Shown here: positions 1-8,133 of the stretch, piece by piece
How positions within the stretch are numbered: the first letter of the stretch is position 1
Layout: each line of letters starts with the position of its first letter
NCBI GenBank assembly: GCA_031288615.1
Contig: JAITRC010000006.1
Location: 1 to 64,000, forward strand
Direction of reading: 5' to 3'
DNA length: 64,000 bases
From: Tannerellaceae bacterium
Lineage (GTDB): Bacteria; Bacteroidota; Bacteroidia; Bacteroidales; Tannerellaceae
The notes under the pieces: model-generated
The model's database searches: none
What the model saw: the letters and a program-made list of their open reading frames with translations, nothing else
What the model was told of the DNA's origin: nothing
Made by a program: the position numbers and the translations under genes

Positions 1-2
1 TC

Positions 3-740
3 CGTGTTGGGCAGTTCAAATACCCCTTCACCCTCGAAAACCCCTACAGCCCCACCACCCTCGAAACCATCGAAAACTCCACCGTCATCTCCAAACTCAG
101 CGGCTATTCCGATGAGTCCGGTATCGGCGCTAACGGTCGCGAAATCGGCCTTGCCCTCTTCGGCGGTTTCGTCAAGAAGTCAGGCTATAACCTCATCGAT
201 TACTACGTAGGCGTCGTTAACGGCAACGGCATCAACAACAAAGACATCAACGCCCACAAAGACTTCACCGGTATCCTCACCTTCAACCCCATCAAACCCC
301 TCGCCATCGCCATCTCCCATTACAACGGCAAGTATGGGGAAGCGATTAAGGTGGATGACAAAGAGATAGCCAGCGGCCTCAGCCGCACACGTACAGGCTT
401 CGGCGCCAAGTACGACGACAAAAAGCTCCTCGTCCGCGGTGAGTACCTCTTCGGCTCCACCGGTATCGAATTTGACGAAAACGACAAGGAAGTTACCAAA
501 GACGGCAACGGTTACTACCTCACCGCCGCCTACTACGTAGCGCCCAAATGGCAGCCCGTCGTCAAGTATGACTACTACCAGTCAGACGATAAGAAGGACG
601 CCTCCAAGCAAACCAACTACATCGCCGGCGTCAACTACTACCCCATTAAGAACGTCCGCCTACAACTCAACTACACCCACCGTTCTCAGAAGGATAAGGA
701 TGCCAACCGCGTTGCCGCCCAGCTCCTTATCTCCTTCTAA
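3..740 (+). CDS. Outer-membrane porin of the phosphate-selective porin O/P type, 3' part
   Basis: The reading frame is already open at the window edge, so the N-terminus and signal peptide lie outside. The visible 245 residues have the alternating hydrophobic/polar pattern and frequent aromatic residues of a beta-barrel (for example the YYLTAAYYV and NYIAGVNYYP strands). The protein ends in phenylalanine after LLISF, the usual final strand of outer-membrane barrels. The early segment GQFKYPFTLEN resembles the porin O/P family, whose members pass anions or other small solutes through the outer membrane. The substrate cannot be told from this fragment. A hairpin terminator follows, so it ends its transcription unit. 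Confidence 0.7.
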   Translation, partial: RVGQFKYPFTLENPYSPTTLETIENSTVISKLSGYSDESGIGANGREIGLALFGGFVKKSGYNLIDYYVGVVNGNGINNKDINAHKDFTGILTFNPIKPLAIAISHYNGKYGEAIKVDDKEIASGLSRTRTGFGAKYDDKKLLVRGEYLFGSTGIEFDENDKEVTKDGNGYYLTAAYYVAPKWQPVVKYDYYQSDDKKDASKQTNYIAGVNYYPIKNVRLQLNYTHRSQKDKDANRVAAQLLISF

Positions 741-785
741 TAGCTAAGGCTTTTCTTGTTTGCTCATTGTTCCTATATTTTTGTG

Positions 786-824
786 AGAGGGTATTTCCTT
801 GATGGAGATACCCTCTTCCTTTTT
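786..824 (+). terminator. Rho-independent terminator after the porin
   Basis: A perfect 9-bp stem (AGAGGGTAT at 786-794 with ATACCCTCT at 808-816) with a 13-nt loop is followed by TCCTTTTT. It lies 46 bp after the porin stop and upstream of the argH promoter. Confidence 0.75.
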
Positions 825-854
825 CACCCTCCCCTCCCTCAATAAAAGATTTGG

Positions 855-862
855 TACCTTTG
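855..862 (+). promoter_or_regulatory. Bacteroidota -7 box (TACCTTTG) of argH
   Basis: The sequence is an exact match to the Bacteroidota sigma-factor -7 consensus TAnnTTTG. It ends only four bases before the argH ATG, so transcription should start at or next to the start codon and the mRNA may be leaderless. Confidence 0.7.
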
Positions 863-866
863 CCCC

Positions 867-2225
867 ATGAAAAAACTTTGGGATAAGGGCACGCAGACAG
901 ACACCGACGTCTCCGCTTTTACCATCGGTAAGGACAGGGACATGGACTTGTACCTCGCTCCTTACGATGTCTTAGGCTCTATGGCGCATGTCGTCATGCT
1001 ACATAGCATCGGCTTACTCACCGCTCCGGAGCTCGACGCACTCCTCACCGGGTTACGGAACATCCACGCGGACGCTATTCAGGGACGTTTCCTGATTGAA
1101 GAGGACGTCGAAGACATCCATTCCCAGGTGGAGCTCGCTCTCACTCGACAACTCGGTGAGATTGGCAAAAAGATCCATAGCGGGCGGTCGCGCAATGACC
1201 AGGTCTTGCTCGACCTCAAACTCTTTACCCGCACCGAGATTCGATGGGTCACTGAACTCACTGCCTCCCTCGCACACACCCTCCTCCAACAGAGCGAGCT
1301 ATACAAAAGCGTCCTCCTACCTGGGTACACCCACCTCCAGATTGCCATGCCCTCATCCTTCGGCCTTTGGTTTGGCGCTTATGCCGAAAGCCTCGCCGAC
1401 GACCTCCTACTGCTCCAGGCCGCCTTTAAGATCACTAACCGAAACCCCTTAGGATCTGCCGCCGGATACGGCTCCTCCTTCCCCCTCAATAGGCAGATGA
1501 CTACCGACCTCCTCGGCTTCGATTCCATGAATTTCAACGTCGTCTACGCACAGATGGGGCGAGGCAAGATGGAACGCACCGTCGCCGCCGCACTCGCCGG
1601 CATCGCCGCCACCTTATCCCGACTCGCCTACGACGCCTGTCTCTTCAACAGCCAGAACTTCGGCTTCATCAAATTGCCCGATCGGTTCACCACCGGCTCC
1701 AGCATCATGCCCCACAAGAAAAACCCCGACGTCTTTGAGCTCACCCGTGCCCGTTGCAATAAGATACAAGCGCTTCCTGCACAAATCACCCTCATCTCCA
1801 ACAACCTCCCTTCGGGGTACTTCCGTGACATGCAGATCATCAAAGAGGTTTTTCTCCCCGCCTTCGGTGAACTCAAAGACTGCCTCCATATCGTCTCCTC
1901 TATGATGCGCGAGCTAACCGTCAACCAACATATCCTTGAGGATCAACGCTATGCGCCCCTCTTCAGCGTCGAGGAAGTCAACCGGCGAGTCATGGAGGGC
2001 GTCCCCTTCAGGGATGCCTATTTACAGGTGGCGCACCTCTTTACACATGAACAAGCCTCCGGCTTCACCCCTCCCGACCAAAAAGATTTGACCCAACGAT
2101 ACACCCATGAGGGCAGTATCGGCAATCTCTGCAACGACCGCATTGCCAATTGGTTAGACGATGTGCTCGCCGGATTCCCTTTCGACCGTGTCAGGGCTGC
2201 CGAACAGCAATTACTTGCACCATGA
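867..2225 (+). CDS. argH: Argininosuccinate lyase
   Basis: Catalyses the last step of arginine synthesis, cleaving argininosuccinate into arginine and fumarate in the cytosol. The 452-residue product has the normal length for the aspartase/fumarase superfamily. It carries the signature GSSIMPHKKNPD near residue 278, which contains the catalytic loop, and the early SGRSRNDQ motif that binds substrate. The ATG is the first one after a very close -7 promoter box. Its stop codon overlaps the start of the next gene (ATGA), so the two are probably translated together. PurB further along belongs to the same superfamily but has a different signature. Confidence 0.96.
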   Translation: MKKLWDKGTQTDTDVSAFTIGKDRDMDLYLAPYDVLGSMAHVVMLHSIGLLTAPELDALLTGLRNIHADAIQGRFLIEEDVEDIHSQVELALTRQLGEIGKKIHSGRSRNDQVLLDLKLFTRTEIRWVTELTASLAHTLLQQSELYKSVLLPGYTHLQIAMPSSFGLWFGAYAESLADDLLLLQAAFKITNRNPLGSAAGYGSSFPLNRQMTTDLLGFDSMNFNVVYAQMGRGKMERTVAAALAGIAATLSRLAYDACLFNSQNFGFIKLPDRFTTGSSIMPHKKNPDVFELTRARCNKIQALPAQITLISNNLPSGYFRDMQIIKEVFLPAFGELKDCLHIVSSMMRELTVNQHILEDQRYAPLFSVEEVNRRVMEGVPFRDAYLQVAHLFTHEQASGFTPPDQKDLTQRYTHEGSIGNLCNDRIANWLDDVLAGFPFDRVRAAEQQLLAP

Positions 2226-2662
2226 CCCGCCATGCCGCCTGCTTCGCCTTGGCTGGCCTGCTTGCCTGTGTCCCACAGGAGGAAATTCGCATCCCTTACG
2301 CTCCCGTCAACCTCACCCTCCAGCTCAGTTATTTGGACAGCGATCTCAAAGACCTCTACACCAGCAAAGTATTCACTCACGGAAGCACGCTTCTCTACAC
2401 CGACAGGCTCGGCTTCGGTGGCCTACTGGTCTTTCATAATAGCGCCGGATATCAAGCCTACGACCTTGCTTGTCCCGTCGAGGCTTCTTCCAAAACAGTC
2501 GTCGCCTTGGAAACAGGAGGCTTGTTTGCCGCCTGTCCTGCCTGCGGAACCCGATACAGCCTGATAGACAATGCCATTCCCGTCGCAGGATCAGGTACTT
2601 TCCGCCTACAAGCCTACCGCGTCTTTCAAAATTCCAACAACGAACTGATTATCAGTAACTAA
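2222..2662 (+). CDS. Lipoprotein with a degenerate Rieske-like fold
   Basis: A 146-residue lipoprotein. The N-terminus has a short hydrophobic stretch ending in the lipobox LLAC, so the mature protein probably starts at Cys16. Two cysteine motifs, a CP pair around residue 81 and CPACG around residue 103, are spaced like the metal-binding boxes of Rieske ferredoxins. The histidines of a true 2Fe-2S Rieske centre are missing: a glutamate-containing stretch and a tyrosine occupy those places. It may bind zinc, or nothing. The start ATG overlaps the argH stop, and recN starts 3 bp after it, giving a tight argH-lipoprotein-recN operon. The fold call is an inference from the motif spacing. Confidence 0.6.
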   Translation: MTRHAACFALAGLLACVPQEEIRIPYAPVNLTLQLSYLDSDLKDLYTSKVFTHGSTLLYTDRLGFGGLLVFHNSAGYQAYDLACPVEASSKTVVALETGGLFAACPACGTRYSLIDNAIPVAGSGTFRLQAYRVFQNSNNELIISN

Positions 2663-2665
2663 CCC

Positions 2666-4351
2666 ATGTTACACGCCCTCTCCATCCGGAACTACGTCCT
2701 CATTGAACACCTCGACATCACCTTCGGGAAAGGACTCTCCGTGATCACCGGCGAAACCGGGGCCGGCAAGTCTATCATGCTCGGTGCACTCGGGCTGGTT
2801 TTGGGACAACGTGCCGACGGGAAAAGTATCCGGGTAGGCGCAGAAAAGTGCCTCATCGAAGCCGCTTTCGACGTAACCTCCTACGGACTGGAGACTTTCT
2901 TTGAAACCAATGACCTGGAATATGATGCCACACACTGCATCCTCCGAAGGGAACTCTTTGCTTCAGGTAAATCTCGTGCCTTCATCAACGATTCACCCGT
3001 ACCCTTGACACTCCTTAAGGATTTGGGCGCTCGACTGATTGACATCCATTCCCAGCATGCCAATCTCCTCCTGGGTAACAGCAGTTTCCAACTCAAGGTC
3101 GTCGACCTCTTGGCCGATAACACCCATGCCCTCGCCGCTTATCACGAGGTCTATCAGCGCTACCGGCAACAACTCAAGGAGCTCCAAACCCTCGAGGCAA
3201 CGGTCGCCCAATCCCAACACGACCAAGACTTCTTGCGCTTCCAATTGGATCAGCTCATCCACGCTAACCTGACCATCGATGAACAGGAGGCGCTCGAACA
3301 CGAACAGGAACTACTCTCCCATACCGAAGAAATCAAGGCCGGACTTTACAAGATCACCCACCTCTTGCAGACAGATGAGCATGGCGCGCTACGACTCCTC
3401 AAGGATGCACTAACCGCCGCCTCCGCCCTCCAACCCTGCTATCCACAAGCTCAAGAGATTGCCGAACGACTACGCAACGCCTACGTCGACCTCTCCGACC
3501 TCTCCGTAGATACCGCCGCCCAACAGGAAAAAGTCGCCTTCGAGCCCCAACGGCTCAACGACATCAACGAACGACTCGATACTCTCTACCAACTCTTTCA
3601 TAAGCACCACGTCTCCGCTGTGCCTGACTTGATCGCCCTCCGTGAGGACTATCAACAACGCTTGAACCAAATTGATTCTTTCGATGAACTCCTCCAACAG
3701 TCCCGCCTCACGCTCGAATCACTCCATAACGAACTACTCCACCTTGCCGGTATCTTGCATCACCGACGCGCTCAAACGGCCCAAAAGATTGCTCCCGATC
3801 TGGTCTCCCGTGTCGCCGCCTTAGGTATGCCCAACGCACACTTTGAAGTATCCGTCGCCTCCAAATCCGAAGCTGCGCCGGACGGCATCGACGAGGTCTC
3901 TTTCCTTTTTGCAGCCCATCGCAATGTGCCCCTACAAGCGGTGGCGCACATTGCTTCCGGCGGCGAACTTTCCCGTCTCATGCTCTGTATCAAGGCTATG
4001 ATCGCGGGTTCCACCGCCTTGCCAACCATTATCTTTGATGAAGCCGACACCGGTGTCTCCGGTGACATTGCCGACAAAACAGGCGAAATCATGCAACTCA
4101 TGAGCCGTAACATGCAGGTTATCACCATCACACACCTCCCACAAATTGCCGCCAAAGGACTCTCCCATTACCTCGTTTACAAAGAAGATACACCTCAACA
4201 TACTCTCACCGCCATCCGGCCACTTGACCAACAAGAACGTATCCGTGAAATTGCCCGTATGCTCAGCGGGGCTTCCTTAACCGACGCTTCTCTCGCCAAT
4301 GCACGTGACCTCCTTACTCTTCCTCAGAATCCACAGGTATCTGGCGCTTGA
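2666..4351 (+). CDS. recN: DNA repair protein RecN
   Basis: An SMC-like ATPase that acts at DNA double-strand breaks. The 561-residue length is typical. The Walker A motif GETGAGKS is at residues 29-36 after the standard opening MLHALSIRNYVLIEHL. A long helical, glutamine-rich coiled-coil middle follows (about residues 150-370). The ABC signature ASGGELSRLML is near residue 429 and a Walker B segment (IIFDEADTGVSG) follows shortly after. Its last 38 bp overlap the 3' end of the convergent Lrp-type gene on the opposite strand. Confidence 0.96.
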   Translation: MLHALSIRNYVLIEHLDITFGKGLSVITGETGAGKSIMLGALGLVLGQRADGKSIRVGAEKCLIEAAFDVTSYGLETFFETNDLEYDATHCILRRELFASGKSRAFINDSPVPLTLLKDLGARLIDIHSQHANLLLGNSSFQLKVVDLLADNTHALAAYHEVYQRYRQQLKELQTLEATVAQSQHDQDFLRFQLDQLIHANLTIDEQEALEHEQELLSHTEEIKAGLYKITHLLQTDEHGALRLLKDALTAASALQPCYPQAQEIAERLRNAYVDLSDLSVDTAAQQEKVAFEPQRLNDINERLDTLYQLFHKHHVSAVPDLIALREDYQQRLNQIDSFDELLQQSRLTLESLHNELLHLAGILHHRRAQTAQKIAPDLVSRVAALGMPNAHFEVSVASKSEAAPDGIDEVSFLFAAHRNVPLQAVAHIASGGELSRLMLCIKAMIAGSTALPTIIFDEADTGVSGDIADKTGEIMQLMSRNMQVITITHLPQIAAKGLSHYLVYKEDTPQHTLTAIRPLDQQERIREIARMLSGASLTDASLANARDLLTLPQNPQVSGA

Positions 4352-4784
4352 ACGCCTCCTTAAACGATATCAGCGATTCCGTCCGTGAAAGACCCAGCGG
4401 CTGCAATTTGTTGTGTATGATATTCAACAAATGCCGGTTATTTCGTGCATAGATCTTGATAAACAAATCGTATGGCCCCGTCGTGTAATGACATTCCACC
4501 ACCTCCGGTATCTTTGACAACGCTTCCGCTACTGCCGGAAACTCCCCCGGCGATTGTAGATACAACCCCATATACGCACACGTCTCATAGCCCACCTTCG
4601 TATTGTCTACCGTGAACTCTGCTCCTGTAATGACCCCCATATTCGTCATCTTCTGTATCCGCTGGTGTATCGCCGCTCCGGACACATTACATTCCCGAGC
4701 CACTTCCAGAAATGGCATCCGGGCATTTCCAATTATCAACTTCAGTATCTTCCTGTCAAGTTCATCTATCTGATGTGGGGACAT
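4314..4784 (-). CDS. Lrp/AsnC-family transcriptional regulator
   Basis: A 156-residue regulator with the classic two-part Lrp plan. An N-terminal winged helix-turn-helix (opening IDELDRKILKLI, then VSGAAIHQRIQKM) is followed by an alpha/beta ligand-sensing domain with the typical GPYDLFIKI segment. Lrp-type proteins sense amino acids and control their metabolism; its targets here are unknown. It reads toward recN and overlaps it by 38 bp. Its promoter, with a TATCTTTG -7 box at 4819-4826 on this strand, lies inside a 51-bp sequence that is duplicated 1.8 kb away, in front of purB. Confidence 0.92.
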   Translation of the reverse strand: MSPHQIDELDRKILKLIIGNARMPFLEVARECNVSGAAIHQRIQKMTNMGVITGAEFTVDNTKVGYETCAYMGLYLQSPGEFPAVAEALSKIPEVVECHYTTGPYDLFIKIYARNNRHLLNIIHNKLQPLGLSRTESLISFKEAFKRQIPVDSEEE

Positions 4785-4834
4785 GTGAGGTCAAGGTTTT
4801 GCTGTTTTCGTGCTCTCGCAAAGATAACATACCT
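4784..4834. repeat. 51-bp direct repeat, left copy (lrp promoter and leader)
   Basis: This 51-bp stretch runs from the first base of the lrp start codon through the lrp -7 box (CAAAGATA at 4819-4826, read on the - strand). It is identical over its full length to 6598-6648. The match ends abruptly at 4834, where this copy reads CAAGG and the other TTGGG. This copy has therefore lost the purB -7 box that directly follows the other one. Confidence 0.92.
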
Positions 4835-4967
4835 CAAGGACTAACAGGTAGCTCTTTTACTACTTTTTTTTCTATTACTTCCATCACATAACATAGTGAT
4901 ATTCATCCCATTAAACAAACATACACACCTAATCAATTGTCTCTATTACTACTTTTCGCTCCTATTA

Positions 4968-6644
4968 CTACTTACTACCTTCTGCGACATTAGAGAGTTT
5001 CCAAACAGGGTATCTGACTGATTTTGATATATTTTCAATCTTCTTATCCGCGTATGCCAGTTTGGATAGAATGTTGGACACTTTCTTTTGTTTTTTCTCA
5101 ATCGGATCATCTTCGATGAACAAAGGAATAATCAGATTGTTTATATCTTCCCTTGTTGCAGTTCCGTTGATTTTCAAAAAATCCAGTATCAACTTCTTAT
5201 AATCATTAAATGTAGCGTTTTGATAACTTTCTGTTATAAATAGGTTTGAAGCCACATCAATCACCAGTTTCAACTCCAGCAAATGCGCTGTTTCCCTTTC
5301 GCTTACCGGTATTTTTTTCTGTACTTTGTCCAATACGATTACTTCCTCTAAACTTAATTCGGGATGCTTGAATAAAATACGTGAATAATTTTCATTGATG
5401 AGTTCACCGTGTATCGTTACTTCCGTATGATCTTTATCCGATATATCGTATGTCGGCATCGGGAAAAACCTCTCTCGCTGAATGTTAAACATCTTCCTGA
5501 TGCCGCTTCCGATAGTGTCAATCATGTTCAGATTGACCATTGCTTCTACTAAAAACAGATTGCGGTAATAGGGTTGAGGACGGTCAGAATGTATCACCTC
5601 CTCCACCGAATCGGGTATAAAACCGCCTGCATTCTCAAAGAGAAGCCGGTTATTGTATTCCAGTACGATAATTCGACACTGACTGCTGTAATCCGAGTGG
5701 GCGATGGCATTATGCAACGTTTCTCTCATTACCCAGTCGTCATAACGGGTTACTTCCTTTGGAAACAGCGTCGTATCATCCACCATATAGCTGTACCGCA
5801 AGTTCCGGAGACAGGCAAGCACTTTATCAACCGTCAAAATAAACGGCGTATGAAAATGCGCATAGCCTCCGGGCGCGTCCTTCAATATCCACGATATTTG
5901 TGCAACCGCCGGAGAAATCAGTGGGCTTGCTTCATCTTTTCCCAGCAGCAGAATTGCCGTATTGGTAATTTGACCGTTCAGCGTTACTTTGGCCTTGTTC
6001 AGGAATACCACGTCATCCCAGCTATCCACATCGCTTGTCAACGAAGGGTGTTTCAGTTTGTACTGTTCCCGTGCTTTCCGTATCGCTTCTTTATCCAAGT
6101 CGGCAAAAGTAGCTTCGGGGACAATATTGCGCGACCAGTCTCTACCGATAACCTGATTCCGTATCCGTTCTATTTTTTCAATGTTCAGGGCTACCAGGCT
6201 TTCGTTGATACGTCCATGATAGTATCCTTCAAAAGCCATTGGTATACCCTGCGGCGCGGCGGGTATTTGAAACATGATCACCCTGCCTTCGGGTTTATGC
6301 AACTCGTATATCTCAATGAACGACATATTTTGCGTCGTTTTGTCACCGATTTCCTTTTTCAAGCTGTCCAAATCTTTCCTTTGACGGCGGTAGTTACTGC
6401 CCACTATTTTATGCTTGTTATCCACCCCGAAGATAAGCCAAGCACAGGATTTGCCTTTCAGATTGGCTTCGTTGCTCAACGCTGAAAAGTACTTGCCTAT
6501 TTTTCCAAAGTCATAACCCTCTTTGGCTTCCTTGAACTCCACAATCTCTGTTTCTGCCGGAAGCGAAAGGGCATCAGATAAAATCTTGTTCAATTCCTGT
6601 GAGGTCAAGGTTTTGCTGTTTTCGTGCTCTCGCAAAGATAACAT
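4968..6644 (-). CDS. AlbA_2-domain, HATPase-like regulator (Schlafen-type ATP-binding protein)
   Basis: A protein of up to 558 residues. The N-terminal part (ETEIVEFKEAK, then SALSNEANLKGKS and LIFGVDN) is the AlbA_2 nucleic-acid-binding domain. The middle (MRETLHNAIAHSDYS) fits the C-terminal ATPase-like HATPase_c_4 domain, and winged-helix segments probably follow. Such proteins are usually called transcriptional regulators or RNA-binding proteins, and their targets are rarely known. The first 15 or so residues are translated repeat DNA. The duplicated lrp promoter has its -7 box at 6633-6640 on this strand, which puts the transcription start inside those codons. The real start is therefore more likely a TTG at 6591-6593, giving a 541-residue protein that begins NKILSDALSLP. 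Confidence 0.82.
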   Translation of the reverse strand: MLSLREHENSKTLTSQELNKILSDALSLPAETEIVEFKEAKEGYDFGKIGKYFSALSNEANLKGKSCAWLIFGVDNKHKIVGSNYRRQRKDLDSLKKEIGDKTTQNMSFIEIYELHKPEGRVIMFQIPAAPQGIPMAFEGYYHGRINESLVALNIEKIERIRNQVIGRDWSRNIVPEATFADLDKEAIRKAREQYKLKHPSLTSDVDSWDDVVFLNKAKVTLNGQITNTAILLLGKDEASPLISPAVAQISWILKDAPGGYAHFHTPFILTVDKVLACLRNLRYSYMVDDTTLFPKEVTRYDDWVMRETLHNAIAHSDYSSQCRIIVLEYNNRLLFENAGGFIPDSVEEVIHSDRPQPYYRNLFLVEAMVNLNMIDTIGSGIRKMFNIQRERFFPMPTYDISDKDHTEVTIHGELINENYSRILFKHPELSLEEVIVLDKVQKKIPVSERETAHLLELKLVIDVASNLFITESYQNATFNDYKKLILDFLKINGTATREDINNLIIPLFIEDDPIEKKQKKVSNILSKLAYADKKIENISKSVRYPVWKLSNVAEGSK

Positions 6645-6648
6645 ACCT
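6598..6648. repeat. 51-bp direct repeat, right copy
   Basis: Identical to 4784-4834. In this copy the leftward -7 box faces the inserted AlbA-type gene instead of lrp, and the repeat runs directly into the rightward purB -7 box. Confidence 0.92.
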
Positions 6649-6651
6649 TTG
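6633..6651. promoter_or_regulatory. Back-to-back -7 boxes: leftward (6633-6640) and rightward purB (6644-6651)
   Basis: TATCTTTG reads leftward and TACCTTTG reads rightward, with three bases between them. Both match TAnnTTTG. The rightward box is 23 bp before the purB ATG. The leftward box is the copied lrp promoter and should drive the inserted gene. Confidence 0.65.
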
Positions 6652-6674
6652 GGACTTCAAAATTTAGAACACCT

Positions 6675-8015
6675 ATGATAATCTCACCCTTAACAGCCAT
6701 TTCTCCCATCGATGGACGCTACAGGATGCAAACACAAGACTTAGCCTCCTACTTCTCGGAGTTTGCCCTTATCAAATACCGCGTCCGCGTCGAGGTCGAC
6801 TATTTCCTTGCGCTCATTGACTTCCTGCCCGAACTCGAATCCTTACGAACAGAGGATGTACGCAAACCTTTGCAGGAACTCTATGAAAATTTCACCGAAG
6901 CTGACGCCTCCGCCATCAAAACCATCGAACATAAAACCAATCATGACGTCAAGGCTGTCGAGTACTTTATCAAAGAACGAACCGCTGACCTCCTCTCGGA
7001 ACGATACCGTGAATTTATTCACTTTGGCCTCACCTCACAAGACATCAACAATACCGCTGCACCGCTGGCCTTGAAACACGCCTTCCAAAACCTTTACCTC
7101 CCCCTCCTACAGGAACTTTCTGACCTCCTCAACCAACAAGCTCAAGACTGGATCCACATCCCTATGCTCGCCAAAACGCATGGACAGCCCGCTTCTCCTA
7201 CACGGCTCGGTAAAGAAGTCCGTGTCTTCACCTATCGCCTTGAACAACAACGCTCCCTCTTGCTCGCCATCCCTTTCTCCGCCAAGTTCGGCGGCGCCAC
7301 GGGTAACTTTAATGCCCACCACGCTGCCTATCCCAACCTCGACTGGATCGCTTTTGCCGACCGCTTCCTCGACTCCTTTCACCTGACCCGAGAAACCTAC
7401 ACCACACAAATTTCCAATTACGACAACCTCGCTGCTCTCTTTGACGCCTTCAAACGCATCAATACCATTCTCATCGACCTCTCCCGTGACTATTGGCAAT
7501 ACATCTCCATGGGGTATTTCAAACAGCGTATCAAGGCCGACGAAGTGGGCTCTTCCGCCATGCCACATAAGGTCAATCCCATTGACTTTGAAAACGCCGA
7601 AGGTAATCTCGGACTCGCCAATGCCTTCTTTGAACACCTTGCCGCTAAGCTCCCTATCTCCCGGTTGCAACGTGACCTCACTGATTCCACCGTCCTCCGG
7701 AATATAGGTGTCCCACTTGCCCACACCCTCATTGCCTTTCACAGCCTCTCCAAAGGCCTCCGCAAACTCATCCTCAACAAACCCGCCATTGACAAAGATT
7801 TAGCGGACAATCCCGCTGTCATTGCCGAAGCCATCCAAACCATCCTCCGACGTGAAGGTTTCCCTCAACCCTATGAAGCCCTCAAAGCCCTCACCCGTAC
7901 CCATGAAACCCTCACCCTCGAAGCTCTTCACCATTTCATCACTCACCTTCCCGTAAGCTTCCAACTCAAATCCGAACTCCTCTCCCTCTCCCCCTCCTCC
8001 TACACCGGCCTCTAA
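6675..8015 (+). CDS. purB: Adenylosuccinate lyase
   Basis: Catalyses two steps of purine synthesis: release of fumarate from SAICAR and from adenylosuccinate. The 446-residue product opens with LTAISPIDGRY, typical of this branch, and has the superfamily signature SSAMPHKVNPIDFEN near residue 293 and the TKTHGQPASP-like KTHGQPASPT stretch. The C-terminus SSYTGL is the normal end of the protein. The last 23 bp of the gene are repeated at 10493-10515, where they also end a foreign gene. PurA, which makes its substrate, lies at 62.2 kb. Confidence 0.96.
   Translation: MIISPLTAISPIDGRYRMQTQDLASYFSEFALIKYRVRVEVDYFLALIDFLPELESLRTEDVRKPLQELYENFTEADASAIKTIEHKTNHDVKAVEYFIKERTADLLSERYREFIHFGLTSQDINNTAAPLALKHAFQNLYLPLLQELSDLLNQQAQDWIHIPMLAKTHGQPASPTRLGKEVRVFTYRLEQQRSLLLAIPFSAKFGGATGNFNAHHAAYPNLDWIAFADRFLDSFHLTRETYTTQISNYDNLAALFDAFKRINTILIDLSRDYWQYISMGYFKQRIKADEVGSSAMPHKVNPIDFENAEGNLGLANAFFEHLAAKLPISRLQRDLTDSTVLRNIGVPLAHTLIAFHSLSKGLRKLILNKPAIDKDLADNPAVIAEAIQTILRREGFPQPYEALKALTRTHETLTLEALHHFITHLPVSFQLKSELLSLSPSSYTGL
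7993..8015. repeat. 23-bp direct repeat, left copy (3' end of purB)
   Basis: The 23 bp covering the last codons (SSYTGL) and stop of purB are identical to 10493-10515. The flanking bases differ on both sides (CC and T here, AT and C there). Confidence 0.88.
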
Positions 8016-8058
8016 TCCACAATCATTAACTTTTCGATTAACTTTTATTATCATGTTA

Positions 8059-8068
8059 GGGGGGGGGG
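8059..8068 (+). repeat. G10 homopolymer tract upstream of the CsgG operon
   Basis: Ten consecutive G residues end 15 bp before the -7 box at 8084-8091. This is the zone where the -33 element and spacer of a Bacteroidota promoter would lie. Changes in tract length could alter promoter spacing. Confidence 0.85.
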
Positions 8069-8083
8069 TAATCAGAAACACTG

Positions 8084-8091
8084 TACCTTTG
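8084..8091 (+). promoter_or_regulatory. -7 box (TACCTTTG) of the CsgG lipoprotein operon
   Basis: Exact match to TAnnTTTG, 42 bp before the first ATG at 8134 and directly downstream of the G10 tract. Confidence 0.65.
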
Positions 8092-8133
8092 TCCGCGTCA
8101 AAAGAAACTTGTACGTAGTTTGTAAATTATATT

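Larger units (their letters stand above)
4835..6648. mobile_element. Putative passive insertion carrying an AlbA/ATPase-type gene
   Basis: The 1814-bp unit between and including one copy of the perfect 51-bp direct repeats contains one gene and no recombinase. Removing it restores a compact divergent lrp-purB promoter region. Its base use is balanced and AT-richer, whereas its neighbours are strongly C-rich on this strand, which suggests recent import. Its left end (4835-4967) is non-coding, AT-rich and holds three TTACTACTT motifs (4858, 4946, 4965). The mechanism is unknown. A site-specific event or a duplication caused by homologous capture would both fit. Confidence 0.6.

Noticed and set aside
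2150..2221. An earlier start for the Rieske-like lipoprotein
   Set aside because: It would run through the argH coding region and spoil the lipoprotein signal peptide. The ATG at 2222 gives a clean lipobox and ATGA coupling.
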